From positions 248,001-312,000 of the forward strand of contig NZ_BIFQ01000001.1 of assembly GCF_003967515.1 (NCBI RefSeq): a stretch of 64,000 nucleotides of DNA, read 5' to 3'. The notes beneath the pieces are model-generated. The model had not been told where the DNA came from. It saw nothing but the letters and a program-made list of their open reading frames with translations, and did not search any database. Shown piece by piece: positions 8,347 to 19,007 of the stretch. The first letter of the stretch is position 1; the number at the start of each line of letters is the position of its first letter. Position numbers and translations under genes: made by a program. This DNA comes from Dictyobacter aurantiacus (GTDB lineage: Bacteria; Chloroflexota; Ktedonobacteria; Ktedonobacterales; Ktedonobacteraceae).

Positions 8347-9651
8347 TTATCCTTCGAGGAGGAGGGATTCCGGGTCTTCGACCAGTTCTTTGATGGTGGC
8401 AAGAAAACGCACGGCTTCACTCCCATCAACAATACGGTGATCATAGGAGAGGGCAACATACATCATCGGACGAATGACGACCTGGCCGTTGAGGGCGATC
8501 GGACGCTGCTCGATCTTGTGCATGCCAAGAATACCAACCTGCGGTGCGTTCAGGATGGGGGTAGAAAGCAGGGAGCCAAAGATGCCGCCATTGGTAATTG
8601 TAAAGGTTCCACCTTGCAGATCGTTGAGCGTGAGGGCGTTGGCGCGGGCTCGTTTGGCCAGTTCGGCGATCTCACGTTCGATTTGGGCAAATCCTTTGCG
8701 GTCGGCGTCACGCACTACGGGCACGACCAATCCTTCATCGGTAGAAACGGCGATGCTGATGTCGTAATAGTGCTTAAGCACAAGGTCGGTGCCCTGGATC
8801 TCGGCGTTCAGGCGCGGATAGGCCTTCAAGGCTCCAACGGCCGCTTTGGTAAAGAAAGACATAAAGCCGAGCGAGACGTTATGCTTTTCTTTGAAGGCGT
8901 CCTTGCGCCGGCTGCGTACATCCATTACAGCGCTCATATCGATCTCGTTAAAGGTCGTGAGCATAGCGGCGGTATGCTGCGCCTCAACCAGGCGCTGCGC
9001 AATAGTTTGACGCCGGCGTGACATACGCACGCGCTCCTCACTTCGCCCATCTGCGGCGGCAGGCTGCGCGGCCTTTGCGACCGGAGGCTGCGCAGCCTGA
9101 GCAGGAACAACGGGCGCGGGCGTGGGCGATCCTTGAGCTACGGCGGGCGCGGGCTCTCGTCCGTTTTGCTCCAGGTAACTGATGACGTCTTCTTTGGTCA
9201 CACGCCCGTGTGGACTACTCCCTCGCACCTGCGAGATATCGACGTGGTGTTCGGCAGCAATACGACGTGCCAATGGGGATGGCGGGCGCTGGGTATCTGA
9301 AAATAAAGGTGACTCATTAGCACCTGACGCGTTCTGTGCCTGCTGTTTGTCAGGTGCGGCTTCAGCATTAGCGACTGATACTGCCTGAGATGAGGAGCCA
9401 TTGGTCGCGGCCGCCGCATCACCTATCGTGCAAATAGCTTCACCGACCGCAACCACGTCCCCAACCTGCTTTAATATCTTCTGAAGAACGCCATCTTGCT
9501 CGGCATTCACCTCAACATTAATCTTGTCGGTCTCAAGTTCGGCGAGGGTGTCGCCGCGCTTGACGGCGTCACCCTCTTGTTTTAACCAGGATGCGATGGT
9601 CGCATCGACGATTGATTCTCCCAGGGCAGGGACTTTAATTTCAACGGACAT
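8347..9651 (-). CDS. sucB: Dihydrolipoyllysine succinyltransferase, E2 of 2-oxoglutarate dehydrogenase
   Basis: A 434-residue E2 that transfers succinyl from lipoate to CoA. Domain order: lipoyl domain (~1-75, lipoylation motif ETDKINVEV), an Ala/Pro/Gln linker, a peripheral subunit-binding domain (~120-155, [11 protein letters not shown] and [13 protein letters not shown]), a second Ala/Pro-rich linker, and the catalytic domain with the C-terminal active-site sequence [22 protein letters not shown] precedes the start. It overlaps the end of sucA by 11 bases, so translation is probably coupled. No E3 gene is nearby. Identity as the succinyl rather than acetyl enzyme rests on the lipoyl motif and the sucA partner. 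Confidence 0.96.
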   Translation of the reverse strand: MSVEIKVPALGESIVDATIASWLKQEGDAVKRGDTLAELETDKINVEVNAEQDGVLQKILKQVGDVVAVGEAICTIGDAAAATNGSSSQAVSVANAEAAPDKQQAQNASGANESPLFSDTQRPPSPLARRIAAEHHVDISQVRGSSPHGRVTKEDVISYLEQNGREPAPAVAQGSPTPAPVVPAQAAQPPVAKAAQPAAADGRSEERVRMSRRRQTIAQRLVEAQHTAAMLTTFNEIDMSAVMDVRSRRKDAFKEKHNVSLGFMSFFTKAAVGALKAYPRLNAEIQGTDLVLKHYYDISIAVSTDEGLVVPVVRDADRKGFAQIEREIAELAKRARANALTLNDLQGGTFTITNGGIFGSLLSTPILNAPQVGILGMHKIEQRPIALNGQVVIRPMMYVALSYDHRIVDGSEAVRFLATIKELVEDPESLLLEG

Positions 9652-12505
9652 AGTTTCCTCCGGGTTGTTTCAGCGGTAAAGTGGAGGCTTCCGTGATGAT
9701 TTTTTCCTGCTCCGCAATATAAAGATCCCAGAAGCCCGCCGCTGGACTTGATCGTTCGGGACGAGAGATGACATCGATGGTGACCGTGTTGTCGACGATA
9801 TCGGACAAACGGGGGGAGATATAACTCCACGCTCCCATATTTCTTGGCTCCTCTTGTACCCAGATTATCTCACGCGCATGTGGATAATTTGCCAGGACTT
9901 TTTTGATTTCTTCGCCAGGGAAGGGGTAGAGCATTTCTACCCGCACGATGGCGATATCTTCATTATGGGCATGCTTGTCGTACGCAAGCAAGTCGATGGC
10001 AATTTTGCCTGTACAGAGGATAACACGGCGAACGTCGTTTGGATGCTGTTGCGCCCTCTGATCATCCAGTACCGACTGGAAGGTGCCCCCGGCCAGATCC
10101 TCCAGTTTGGAGGCTGATTGCGCGTTGCGCAGAAGGGCCTTGGGTGTCATGATGATTAATGGTCTTGGATAGTTCTTGAGGTTATAGGCCTGTAAGCGCA
10201 GGAGATGATAATACTGGGCCGCGGTCGAGCAGTTGGCAACACGCCAGTTGTCCTGGGCTGCAAGCTGCAGATAGCGCTCCAGACGCGCGCTGGAGTGTTC
10301 TGGCCCCTGACCCTCATATCCATGGGGCAAGAGCATTACAATCGATGAGTTCTGCTTCCACTTCGCCCGACCAGAAGCGATAAATTGATCGATAATAACC
10401 TGGGCGACATTGGAGAAATCACCAAACTGAGCCTCCCACAACACCAGCGTGTCCGGCGCATGAACGCTATACCCATATTCGAATCCCAGTGCCCCCACCT
10501 CGCTTAATGGACTATTATAAATGGAAAATGAGGCCTGTGAATCAACCAGGTGTTGCAGGGGGATATAAGTTTCATTGCTATCGGTGCTATGTAAAACGGC
10601 GTTGCGATGGCTAAACGTGCCTCGTTCTACGTCCTGACCCGTCAAACGAATAGGCGTTCCTTCGGCCAGGATAGAAGCGAAAGCCAGTGCTTCGGCCTGT
10701 CCCCAGTCGATGCCGCCATCGGGTCCCAGGGCATTCGCACGGCGCTGCAAAATGCGCGCCAGTTTGGGATTGGGCGTAAAGCTCTTGGGCCAGCTCAATA
10801 GTTCGTCGTTGTACGCCTGTATCTGTTCGGCGGACACGGTTGGGGGAACCTCCAGGGTTGGGCGCACGCGCTTACTGATCTTCTGCTCCTGCGTGGTATA
10901 TACCCCCTCGTCGGCCTCGCGCTTGGCCTGCTCCAGTACGGCGAAGGCGTCATTCACCAGCGTCTCGGCCTCTCCAGGTTCGATCTGCTTGTGTTGCTCT
11001 AACATGCGAGCATAGAGTTCGCGTACGGTTGGGTGCGTACGGATAATATCATACATCTGGGGCTGGGTAAATGCGGGTTCGTCGCCTTCGTTATGACCCC
11101 AGCGACGATAGCCAACCAGGTCGATGACCACATCTTTATGAAATTGATCTCGATATGCATGCGCGATACGAACAGCGGTTAAACAGGCATAAGGATCATC
11201 AGCATTGACATGAATTATCGGAATACTAAAACCTTTAGCAAGATCACTGGCAAAAGGAGTAGAGCGGCTATCTTCGGGATCTGTTGTAAAACCTAACTGG
11301 TTATTTGCGATAATATGAATAGTTCCACCAACCCAGTACCCACGTAAGTGCCATAAATTCATTGTTTCGGCGACAACGCCTTCGCCCGGGAATGCGGCGT
11401 CACCATGGATAAGGATGGGCAACGTCTTATCGACGTCCTGCAGTGGGGCGCCGGCAACGGTGCGGATCTCTTGCGCAGCACGCGCCATGCCTCCGATGAC
11501 GGGATTGACAAATTCCAGATGACTCGGATTTGGCGATAGCAGAACTTTGAGATCGACGGACGCCCCCTCGCCAAAGAGGTGCTCAGCTCCCAGATGATAT
11601 TTGACGTCTCCAGTCCAGCCAAAGCCAAAGCTATCGGTTAGTGGCACTCCCTCTTCGTGCTTGGAATGGGCGAACTCGGCCAGGATCGCGCCATAAGGCT
11701 TGCCCAGTGTGTGGGCCAGGACATTCAGGCGCCCACGGTGCGCCATGCCGATCACAACTTCTTTGGTCTCTGAGTCTATAGCACCGGAGATGATCTCATC
11801 CAACATCGGCACCAGCATATCGATGCCTTCAATCGAAAAGCGCTTCTGACCGGTATAGTTCTGGTGGATGTAGCGCTCAAATACCTCAACCTGGGTCAGG
11901 CGCTGTAATAACCTGCGCGCCTCCGCCGTCCTGGGATCGCGATGATATAAATTGAGTCCTACGGCATCGCGCAACCAGCGTCGTTCGTCGGGACTCTTCA
12001 CTTGGTCGAACTCATAGCTAATGGTGCCCGAGTACATCTGCTTGAGAGCGGCGATCGCCTCCAGGGCGTTCTCAACCCCTTCCGCCGAATGCCCACCTAC
12101 GACGCGGGGCGACAACTGCGCCAGGTCTTCCTGCGACAGACCATACGTCTCAGGAAGCAGCGCGGGGTCTCCAATCGGTTCGCTCCCCAATGGATCCAGG
12201 TGAGCCCCCAGGTGCCCCTTTTCACGAATAGCGTGGGCATAGGTAGAGGCCGCCACGATCTTCATTACCTGGGTACGCGAGTAGGCCGGGGTATCTTCTT
12301 CGTGGGCTTCGACTGGCGCGGGAGAAGTTGGCACAACACCTGTACCTCGCGGGCTGGCGGCGACCGCGCCCGCGTCTTCAGCCGCCCAGGAATCAAATGT
12401 GGCACGCGTCACAGCATCAACGGATGCGGGATCCTGCTGATAGCGCTCATAGAGTTCCTGCACATAGCCTGCATTTGGACCATAAAATTTCTCTAGGTTT
12501 TGCAT
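9641..12505 (-). CDS. sucA: 2-Oxoglutarate dehydrogenase E1 component
   Basis: A 954-residue thiamine-diphosphate enzyme that decarboxylates 2-oxoglutarate in the TCA cycle and passes succinyl to sucB. The N-terminus ([17 protein letters not shown]) matches the E2-docking helix of E1o proteins. [36 protein letters not shown] (cofactor and Mg2+ site) and [17 protein letters not shown] follow in order. The C-terminal half has the transketolase-like pyrimidine-binding domain ([23 protein letters not shown] and [21 protein letters not shown]). The length is typical. AAGGAATATAC precedes the ATG. It is divergent from the T-box leader at 12834. Confidence 0.97.
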   Translation of the reverse strand: MQNLEKFYGPNAGYVQELYERYQQDPASVDAVTRATFDSWAAEDAGAVAASPRGTGVVPTSPAPVEAHEEDTPAYSRTQVMKIVAASTYAHAIREKGHLGAHLDPLGSEPIGDPALLPETYGLSQEDLAQLSPRVVGGHSAEGVENALEAIAALKQMYSGTISYEFDQVKSPDERRWLRDAVGLNLYHRDPRTAEARRLLQRLTQVEVFERYIHQNYTGQKRFSIEGIDMLVPMLDEIISGAIDSETKEVVIGMAHRGRLNVLAHTLGKPYGAILAEFAHSKHEEGVPLTDSFGFGWTGDVKYHLGAEHLFGEGASVDLKVLLSPNPSHLEFVNPVIGGMARAAQEIRTVAGAPLQDVDKTLPILIHGDAAFPGEGVVAETMNLWHLRGYWVGGTIHIIANNQLGFTTDPEDSRSTPFASDLAKGFSIPIIHVNADDPYACLTAVRIAHAYRDQFHKDVVIDLVGYRRWGHNEGDEPAFTQPQMYDIIRTHPTVRELYARMLEQHKQIEPGEAETLVNDAFAVLEQAKREADEGVYTTQEQKISKRVRPTLEVPPTVSAEQIQAYNDELLSWPKSFTPNPKLARILQRRANALGPDGGIDWGQAEALAFASILAEGTPIRLTGQDVERGTFSHRNAVLHSTDSNETYIPLQHLVDSQASFSIYNSPLSEVGALGFEYGYSVHAPDTLVLWEAQFGDFSNVAQVIIDQFIASGRAKWKQNSSIVMLLPHGYEGQGPEHSSARLERYLQLAAQDNWRVANCSTAAQYYHLLRLQAYNLKNYPRPLIIMTPKALLRNAQSASKLEDLAGGTFQSVLDDQRAQQHPNDVRRVILCTGKIAIDLLAYDKHAHNEDIAIVRVEMLYPFPGEEIKKVLANYPHAREIIWVQEEPRNMGAWSYISPRLSDIVDNTVTIDVISRPERSSPAAGFWDLYIAEQEKIITEASTLPLKQPGGNYVR

Positions 12506-12833
12506 GTATATTCCTTAGGTTACATTAACACAGTTTGTATAACTTACGGAACACGAAATTGAGGAATGAGCCTCGTTGCTCGTGTCTCTGATCCAGCTAT
12601 TGTATTCTACCACGTACTATGGTATCATAGCTTTACCATACTCCAAAATATTCACGGTACTAACACCTACAGGACTTAGGACGAACAAACAAGCTCATTC
12701 GTTTCTTTATTGCGAAACACCCGAAATCCTACTGTGCAGAGACCGCACGAATAGCGGAGTACAAGCGACAACCTTACGCGTGCAATGCACGAAGAAGCAT
12801 ATATACACAACAATACAATAGATAATCAACAGC
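12506..12833. other. Divergent promoter region between sucA and the T-box leader
   Basis: About 330 AT-richer bases must contain promoters for sucA (minus) and the alaX-ileS transcript (plus). A small inverted repeat CTATG/CATAG (12617-12630) lies about 115 bases before the sucA start. I find no box pair good enough to name a promoter, and no gene. Confidence 0.4.
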
Positions 12834-13212
12834 GATGACGGAGCCAGTAGGCCGCAGCCCCTGCTATAGAGAGTCCGGGGATGGTGAAACCGGATACAGG
12901 TCGCGTGCCGAATATCACTCCAGAGCTACCAGCCGAAACCAGCACGTGTGGTCATGTGATCAACACAGGAAGTAGGCGCAGTCGGGTCCTTCCCGTTATC
13001 ATGAAGGCATGTAGTCCGCCGTTCCTTTATGCGTTCCAGCACTTCTATACTTTTACAAGATGAGTTGAACCGCCATCACGGAGAAACTCTCGCTGGGGAA
13101 CTGTCCGGAATATGTGTATTGAGTGAGCCAGGCCATGGAAGTGCCATGCCAGGCTAATCAGGGTGGTACCACGGGAGTTCCTCTCGTCCCTTTGTCGGGC
13201 GAGGGGTTTTTT
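12834..13212 (+). promoter_or_regulatory. T-box leader, Ile specifier (ATC), with terminator
   Basis: A tRNA-sensing leader. Stem I begins at GATGACGGAG; the loop-E partner AGTA is at 12846-12849 and GAA at 12910-12912. These are followed by T and then the candidate specifier ATC (12914-12916) and a purine, which fits isoleucine. The antiterminator T-box word GGGTGGTACCACGG is at 13161-13174, where TGGT predicts an A discriminator on the tRNA, as in tRNA-Ile. A terminator stem (about 13179-13205) ends in TTTTTT at 13207-13212. Uncharged tRNA-Ile would favour readthrough into alaX and ileS. The specifier is assigned by eye. Confidence 0.9.
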
Positions 13213-13234
13213 GTTGAGGAAAAGGAAATTACAG

Positions 13235-13960
13235 ATGAAAACCAAACTCCTTTACCATATAAACAGTTTCACGTACGAGTGTACAGCCACGGTTGTGGCT
13301 GTGGAGGGTGATGATATCGCGCTGGATGCTACCGTCTTCTATCCCGGCGGCGGTGGGCAGATGGCCGATCGAGGTATGATTACCTGGCCGGGGCAGGATT
13401 ATCCCGCCAGCGTGATCGCCATGCATAAACGCGACGATGTAGTCTGGCATACCCTGGACTATCCACCTCCTCCTATCGGCACGGAAGTTGTTGGTACCAT
13501 CGATTGGGATTTCCGCTATCAAATGATGCGTACCCATACGGCGCTCCATATCCTGTGCGGCGTCATCTGGAAAGAGTTCAATGTCCAGGTGACGGGAGGA
13601 CAGATGTACCCGGATCGCGCGCGCATGGATTTCGCCATGGAAAACCTGGATAAAGAGCGCATCGCCTACATTGAGGAGAAAGTAAACGAGGCAATACAGG
13701 CAGACTACCCCATCCGGGTCTATACTCTGCCACGCGAGAAGGCATTCTCTATTCCCGATCTCGTACGCACCAGGGTCAATCTCTTGCCACCCGAGATGGA
13801 GGAGATACGTATCGTTGAAATAGTCGGCCTCGATCTGCAGGCCGATGGCGGAACGCACGTGAACCATACCCGCGAGGTGGGCGGCATTCATATTACAAAA
13901 ACAGAGAATAAGGGCAGAATCAACAAACGTCTGGAGATTATGCTCGATTCTCGACAATAA
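13235..13960 (+). CDS. AlaX-like alanyl-tRNA editing protein
   Basis: A 241-residue stand-alone relative of the AlaRS editing domain, which hydrolyses mischarged Ser- or Gly-tRNA-Ala. The N-terminal part has VFYPGGGGQMADRG, the HxxxH zinc motif appears in RTHTALHILCG, and the second half of the site reads ADGGTHVNHTREVGGI. At the position where AlaRS and most AlaX proteins have the zinc-binding Cys of CGGTH, this protein has Asp. Asp could bind zinc or mark a subfamily with different substrates. The ATG at 13235 has AAGGAA 8 bases upstream; the longer frame to 13163 overlaps the T-box and is rejected. It is the first gene after an Ile T-box and is followed by ileS. Confidence 0.88.
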   Translation: MKTKLLYHINSFTYECTATVVAVEGDDIALDATVFYPGGGGQMADRGMITWPGQDYPASVIAMHKRDDVVWHTLDYPPPPIGTEVVGTIDWDFRYQMMRTHTALHILCGVIWKEFNVQVTGGQMYPDRARMDFAMENLDKERIAYIEEKVNEAIQADYPIRVYTLPREKAFSIPDLVRTRVNLLPPEMEEIRIVEIVGLDLQADGGTHVNHTREVGGIHITKTENKGRINKRLEIMLDSRQ

Positions 13961-14056
13961 ATATTCTTTTTGGATTTATCAAGGTAGTTATTCTACAGCT
14001 GCTATATTCATCTGCGAGGCTATCTCGATATAGCTGTGAACGCAGAGGAGGACACT

Positions 14057-17000
14057 GTGTCAGTAAAATCTAGTGTATTCAAACCGGTTGTGGCGGCCGA
14101 TCGCGTCGATTATCCACAACTGGAGCATGCCATCCAGCATTGGTGGGACGAGCAGAATGTTCGTCAGCAATATCTGAAACGCAATGAGAATAGCGACAAA
14201 AAGTATTCTTTCCTGGATGGTCCCATCACCGCCAATAATCCCATGGGCGTCCATCACGCCTGGGGGCGCACCTATAAAGATCTGTATCAGCGCTTTAAGA
14301 CGATGCAAGGCTACAAGCAGCGCTATCAGAATGGTTTCGACTGCCAGGGCCTGTGGGTCGAGGTAAACGTTGAGCAGGACCTGGGCCTGCAAACCAAACG
14401 CGATATCGAGAAATATGGGATCGCGGCCTTTGTTGAAAAATGTAAGGAGCGCGTTTTCACATTTTCGAAGCGTCAGACCGAGCAGTCGGTTCGCCTCGGT
14501 TATTGGATGGATTGGGGCAACGATTACTTTACGCTCTCAGATGAGAATAACTATACCATCTGGCACTTTTTGAAGCAGTGTCAGGAGCGCGACCTGATCT
14601 ATAAGGGGCGCGATGTGATGCCCTGGTGTCCGCGCTGCGCGACCGGCATCTCAAATATGGAGATGGAGGCCGAGGGCTATAAAGATCTGACCCACCTGAG
14701 CCTGTATGTCCGCTTCCCCCTGGTGGATCGCCCGGGCGAGTATCTGCTGGCCTGGACCACGACTCCCTGGACGCTGGCGGCCAATGTGGCGGCGGCCGTT
14801 AATCCCGACCTGACCTACGTGAAGGTTGAGCAGGATGGGGAGTACTACTACCTGGTTGAGCAGCTGCTTTCGGTATTGAAAGCGCTCAAGGGACATGATA
14901 AGGGCGACTATAAGGTGGTAGAGACCCTGAAGGGCTCTGATATGGTCGGCTGGAAGTATCGCGGTCCCTTCGATGAGCTGCCCGCCGAGAAGGATGTGGC
15001 GCATACCGTGGTCCCCTGGAAAGAGGCTAATGCGACCGAGGGAACCGGCATCGTGCATATCGCTCCTGGCTGCGGTCGCGAGGACTTTGGTCTCTCCAAA
15101 GAATTTGGCCTGGCGGTGGTGGCCCCGGTCGATGAGTTTGGCGTCTACAAAGAAGGCTTTGACTGGCTGACGGGCAAGCATACCGCTGAGGTGGCAGACC
15201 TGGTGGCGGAGAACCTGACCCAGAAGGGCCTGCTCTATCGCTCTCAAAAGTATAAGCACCGCTACCCTACCTGCTGGCGCTGTAAGACCGAGCTGATCTT
15301 CCGCCTGGTTGATGAGTGGTTCATCTCGATGGAGAACCTGCGCTACGAGATCATGGATGTGGTACGCCAGATCCAGTGGATCCCGTCCTTTGGCTTCGAT
15401 CGTGAGATGGATTGGTTGCGCAATATGGACGATTGGATGATCTCCAAGAAACGCTACTGGGGACTGGCCCTGCCGATCTTCGATTGTCCAAAATGCGGCA
15501 ATTTTGAGGTCATCGGTAGCCAGGAGGAACTGAAGGAGCGTGCCGTCGCTGGCTGGGAGAAGTTTGAAGGCCATACTCCACACCGTCCGTATATCGACGA
15601 GGTCAAGATCGCCTGTAAACATTGCGGCAGCGAGGTCTCGCGCATCAAAGATGTGGGCAATCCCTGGCTGGACGCGGGTATCGTTCCCTATTCGACGCTC
15701 AACTATCTCACCAATCATGAGAAGTGGCAGCAGTGGTTCCCGGCCAACTTTGTTACCGAGTCTTTCCCGGGCCAGTTCAGGAACTGGTTCTATTCGATGC
15801 TGGTCATGAGTACGGTGCTGCAGAAGAAGGCACCATTCCAGACCCTGTTTGGCTATGCCACGCTGATGTCGGAAGACGGCACGCCGATGCATAAGTCCAA
15901 GGGCAACATGGTCGTCTTCGACGATGCGGCCGAGAGCGTCGGTTCGGATACCATGCGCTGGCTCTATAGCAACCATGTGCCCGAGCAGAACCTGAACTTC
16001 CCGGCGATCCCCAGTTTGGCGGCTGTGGAGCAGGCTCGCGCGAAGGGCGTTCCGGTGCGCCTGAGCGAGAAGTGGATGCTGACGCGCCGTACACTGGATA
16101 AAATCTGGAACGTCTACTGGTTCTTTGTTACCTATGCCAATATCGATCAGTTCGATCCGGCGCAGCATCAACTGCCAGTGGCGCGACGCAGTGAGCTGGA
16201 TCGCTGGATCATCTCGGAGCTGCATCAGACCATCCGCGAGGTGACCAGCGGCCTGGAGCAGTACGACACGACGAAGCCAGCCGAGGCTATCCAGGGCTTC
16301 TTGGAGGATCTCTCGAACTGGTATCTGCGCCGGAGCCGCGAGCGCATCTGGAAGTCGCAACTGGATGATGATAAGGTCGGCGCCTACCTGACTCTCTATG
16401 AGAGCCTGACGACGATGATCACCCTGCTGGCTCCCTTTATGCCCTTCCTGACTGAGGAGCTCTATCAGAATCTGGTGCGCAGCGTCGATGAGCAGGCACC
16501 GTTGAGCGTCCACCTGCAGGACTGGCCTGAGGTCCGTCCCGAGCTGATCGATGAGAAGCTGACCAACGAGACCCACCTGGTGATGCGTATCGTTGGGCTG
16601 GGTCGCGCCGCCCGTGAGAAGGCACAGATCCGCGTGCGCCAACCCTTGAACGCGCTCTACGTCCACGTGCCCACCGGCGCGGAGGAGGAGGCCCTGCAGC
16701 GCCTGAGCGAACAGGTGCTGGAGGAATTGAATATCAAGAGTCTGGAGCTGATCAGCGCGGATAGCGATATGCTGGCCTACACGGTGCGGCCGCAGGTGAA
16801 GATCCTGGGACCCAAGTATGGACCGCTGGTTCAGAAGATCCTGGCTCACCTCAAAGGTCTATCGGCCCACGAGGCGCAGGAGGCTGCAACCCAGCTCAAT
16901 ACGACCGGCACCCTGACCTTTACGGTTGCCGATAAAGAAGTTAGCCTTACCGCTGATGAGGTTTCCATCCTGGCCACTGCACGACCGGGATTTGTGACCG

Positions 17001-17377
17001 CTGAAGAACGTGGCTATATCGCTGCCCTGGAGACTACCATCACGCCCGAGTTGCGTGAGGAAGGGATGGTGCGCGACCTGATCCACTTCATACAGGATAT
17101 GCGAAAAAAAGCCGGCTTCAATATCGAGGACCATATCGGGGTGGCGCTCTACACCGAGGTTGAACTGGCGCATATTCTGCAGCCATATCAGCAGGAGATC
17201 ATGGTCGAGACACTGGCCTCGAACCTCTTGCTCTCGATCAGCCAGCGCGACTACCCTTCCTTTGAGGAGGTCTATCGCGAGCGCATCTCGCCCGAGTCCA
17301 GTAAAAAGCTTGAGAACTATACTATCGAGGTTGTTCTTGGCAATAATGTCCGGGACAATACCCATCTTTCGTCATAG
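14057..17377 (+). CDS. ileS: Isoleucyl-tRNA synthetase, IleRS2-like with GxHH signature
   Basis: A 1106-residue class I synthetase. The first signature, at ~residues 56-66, reads PMGVHHAWGRT: HIGH is replaced by G-V-H-H. The second signature is MHKSKGN instead of KMSKS. The CP1 editing domain is present (LAWTTTPWTLAANVAA, GTGIVHIAPGCGREDF). Cysteine pairs CPRC, CWRC, CPKC and CKHC suggest zinc sites. The C-terminal anticodon-binding region and IleRS2-type tail extend to ~1100. A GTG start at 14057 has AGAGGAGG 6 bases upstream; an upstream GTG at 14036 is less likely. It is co-transcribed with alaX under the T-box and ends at a strong terminator. Confidence 0.93.
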   Translation: MSVKSSVFKPVVAADRVDYPQLEHAIQHWWDEQNVRQQYLKRNENSDKKYSFLDGPITANNPMGVHHAWGRTYKDLYQRFKTMQGYKQRYQNGFDCQGLWVEVNVEQDLGLQTKRDIEKYGIAAFVEKCKERVFTFSKRQTEQSVRLGYWMDWGNDYFTLSDENNYTIWHFLKQCQERDLIYKGRDVMPWCPRCATGISNMEMEAEGYKDLTHLSLYVRFPLVDRPGEYLLAWTTTPWTLAANVAAAVNPDLTYVKVEQDGEYYYLVEQLLSVLKALKGHDKGDYKVVETLKGSDMVGWKYRGPFDELPAEKDVAHTVVPWKEANATEGTGIVHIAPGCGREDFGLSKEFGLAVVAPVDEFGVYKEGFDWLTGKHTAEVADLVAENLTQKGLLYRSQKYKHRYPTCWRCKTELIFRLVDEWFISMENLRYEIMDVVRQIQWIPSFGFDREMDWLRNMDDWMISKKRYWGLALPIFDCPKCGNFEVIGSQEELKERAVAGWEKFEGHTPHRPYIDEVKIACKHCGSEVSRIKDVGNPWLDAGIVPYSTLNYLTNHEKWQQWFPANFVTESFPGQFRNWFYSMLVMSTVLQKKAPFQTLFGYATLMSEDGTPMHKSKGNMVVFDDAAESVGSDTMRWLYSNHVPEQNLNFPAIPSLAAVEQARAKGVPVRLSEKWMLTRRTLDKIWNVYWFFVTYANIDQFDPAQHQLPVARRSELDRWIISELHQTIREVTSGLEQYDTTKPAEAIQGFLEDLSNWYLRRSRERIWKSQLDDDKVGAYLTLYESLTTMITLLAPFMPFLTEELYQNLVRSVDEQAPLSVHLQDWPEVRPELIDEKLTNETHLVMRIVGLGRAAREKAQIRVRQPLNALYVHVPTGAEEEALQRLSEQVLEELNIKSLELISADSDMLAYTVRPQVKILGPKYGPLVQKILAHLKGLSAHEAQEAATQLNTTGTLTFTVADKEVSLTADEVSILATARPGFVTAEERGYIAALETTITPELREEGMVRDLIHFIQDMRKKAGFNIEDHIGVALYTEVELAHILQPYQQEIMVETLASNLLLSISQRDYPSFEEVYRERISPESSKKLENYTIEVVLGNNVRDNTHLSS

Positions 17378-17385
17378 CCGTCATC

Positions 17386-17427
17386 AAAAAAATGATGTTG
17401 TGCCCTCGCGGCACAACATCATTTTTT
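17386..17427 (+). terminator. Intrinsic terminator after ileS
   Basis: A 13-bp perfect stem (17392-17404 with 17410-17422) closes a CTCGC loop. It is preceded by an A-run and followed by a T-run, so it could also work in the opposite direction. Confidence 0.93.
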
Positions 17428-17495
17428 GCATCTCATTTATTTTATCCCGCGAACATGGCTTCGCACTTAACCAATGGAATATAGCAGGTACATTC

Positions 17496-18995
17496 ATGCA
17501 TTTGGAAGAAGTTACCATTAATGAGCTACAGGCTTCTATGGCCGCCGGCAAACTGACAGCCCGCCAGTTGGTTGAATACTACATAGAACGTATCCATACC
17601 CTCGATCAAAATGGCCCCACCCTGAAATCAGTGATTGAGCTGAATCCAGAGGCTCTGGAAATCGCGGATGCCCTGGACCAGGAACGCGTCAGCCAGGGCA
17701 TACGCGGTCCTCTGCATGGCATTCCGGTGCTGATTAAGGATAATATCGCCACGGCGGATAAGATGCAGACGACGGCGGGCTCGCTGGCCCTCGTTGGTGC
17801 GCGAGTACCACGAGACGCCTTTGTGGCGCAGAAGTTGCGCGCGGCCGGCGCGATCATTATGGGCAAGGCCAATCTGAGCGAGTGGGCTAATCTGCGTGGG
17901 CGGTCGTCGATCAGTGGCTGGAGTGGCCGTGGTGGGCAGACACGCAATCCTTATGTATTGGATCGTACTCCCTGCGGTTCCAGTTCAGGTTCAGCAGTGG
18001 CGGTCGCCGCCAATCTGACAACGGTCTCTCTGGGCACCGAAACGGATGGCTCGATTCTCTGCCCGGCTTCGATCTGTGATGTGGTCGGCATTAAACCTAC
18101 CGTTGGCTTAACCAGTCGGGCAGGCGTCATTCCGATCTCACATAATCAGGATACCGTCGGACCCTTTGCGCGCACGGTAGCCGATGCCGCTATCCTGCTA
18201 GGCGCAATCGTCGGCGTGGATGCGCGTGATACGATGACCTCCGAAAGCAAGGGGAAATACCATACCAACTATACGCAGTTCCTGGATGCGAATGCTTTGC
18301 AAGGGGCACGCATCGGCGTGCCACGCGAAGGTTACTTTGGCTACAGCCCAAAAGCCACCCGCTTGATCGAATCAGCTCTGCAGGCACTTCAGGAGGCGGG
18401 CGCGATCCTGATCGATCCGGCCAATATCCCCACCGCGAAACAGATGGAATCTTCATCGGCCGAGAACGTGGTGCTGGTCACGGATCTGAAGGCCGATCTC
18501 AATACTTACCTGGGTGAGCTACTGGAGTCACCCGTTCACAACCTGGCTGAAGTGATCGCCTTCAATGAAGCGCATGCTGAGCAGGAGTTGAGCCTGTTTG
18601 GGCACGAACTGTTCATCGAGGCTGAAGCAACCGCCGGTATCGACGATCCGGCATATATTCAGGCTCTGGCCGAGAGCCATCGCCTCTCTCGCCAGGAAGG
18701 CATCGACGCTATTATGGATCAGTATCAGCTGGATGCCCTCGTTATGCCGACCTGCAGCCCGGCCTGGTATATCGATAATGTGAATGGCGATCACTATACA
18801 GGCAGTAGCGCACAGCCCGCTGCCATGGCTGGCTATCCTGCGATCAGCGTCCCGGCAGGACATGTCCAGGAGTTCCCGGTGGGCATCACTTTTATGAGCC
18901 GCGCCTACAGCGAGCCCACCCTGATCAAGCTCGCCTACGCTTTCGAACAAAAAACCAGGGCTCGTCAGAAGCCAAAGTTCCTGCCCACCATTTAA
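17496..18995 (+). CDS. Amidase signature family enzyme
   Basis: A 499-residue amidase of the Ser-cisSer-Lys family. The Lys is in PVLIKDNIATADKMQTTAGS; the glycine/serine-rich core PCGSSSGSAVAVAA leads into SLGTETDGSILCPAS, which carries the cis-Ser and nucleophile Ser. It resembles the AtzE/6-aminohexanoate-cyclic-dimer/peptide amidase branch rather than GatA, because no gatB or gatC is nearby and the C-terminal part (TCSPAWYIDNVNGDHY) fits stand-alone amidases. Substrate unknown. The ATG at 17496 has an AGCAGG site and begins after the ileS terminator; the long frame from 17160 runs through ileS and is rejected. Confidence 0.9.
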   Translation: MHLEEVTINELQASMAAGKLTARQLVEYYIERIHTLDQNGPTLKSVIELNPEALEIADALDQERVSQGIRGPLHGIPVLIKDNIATADKMQTTAGSLALVGARVPRDAFVAQKLRAAGAIIMGKANLSEWANLRGRSSISGWSGRGGQTRNPYVLDRTPCGSSSGSAVAVAANLTTVSLGTETDGSILCPASICDVVGIKPTVGLTSRAGVIPISHNQDTVGPFARTVADAAILLGAIVGVDARDTMTSESKGKYHTNYTQFLDANALQGARIGVPREGYFGYSPKATRLIESALQALQEAGAILIDPANIPTAKQMESSSAENVVLVTDLKADLNTYLGELLESPVHNLAEVIAFNEAHAEQELSLFGHELFIEAEATAGIDDPAYIQALAESHRLSRQEGIDAIMDQYQLDALVMPTCSPAWYIDNVNGDHYTGSSAQPAAMAGYPAISVPAGHVQEFPVGITFMSRAYSEPTLIKLAYAFEQKTRARQKPKFLPTI

Positions 18996-19007
18996 ACGCC
19001 AAAGCAC

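Noticed and set aside
13163-13234. Longer N-terminus for the AlaX-like protein
   Set aside because: These codons lie in the T-box antiterminator and terminator; the ATG at 13235 has a proper ribosome site.
14651-16849. A 732-codon open frame on the minus strand inside ileS
   Set aside because: It is wholly antisense to a complete synthetase with all its motifs, has no ribosome site and its sequence looks like none I know. Biased third positions of ileS explain the lack of stops.
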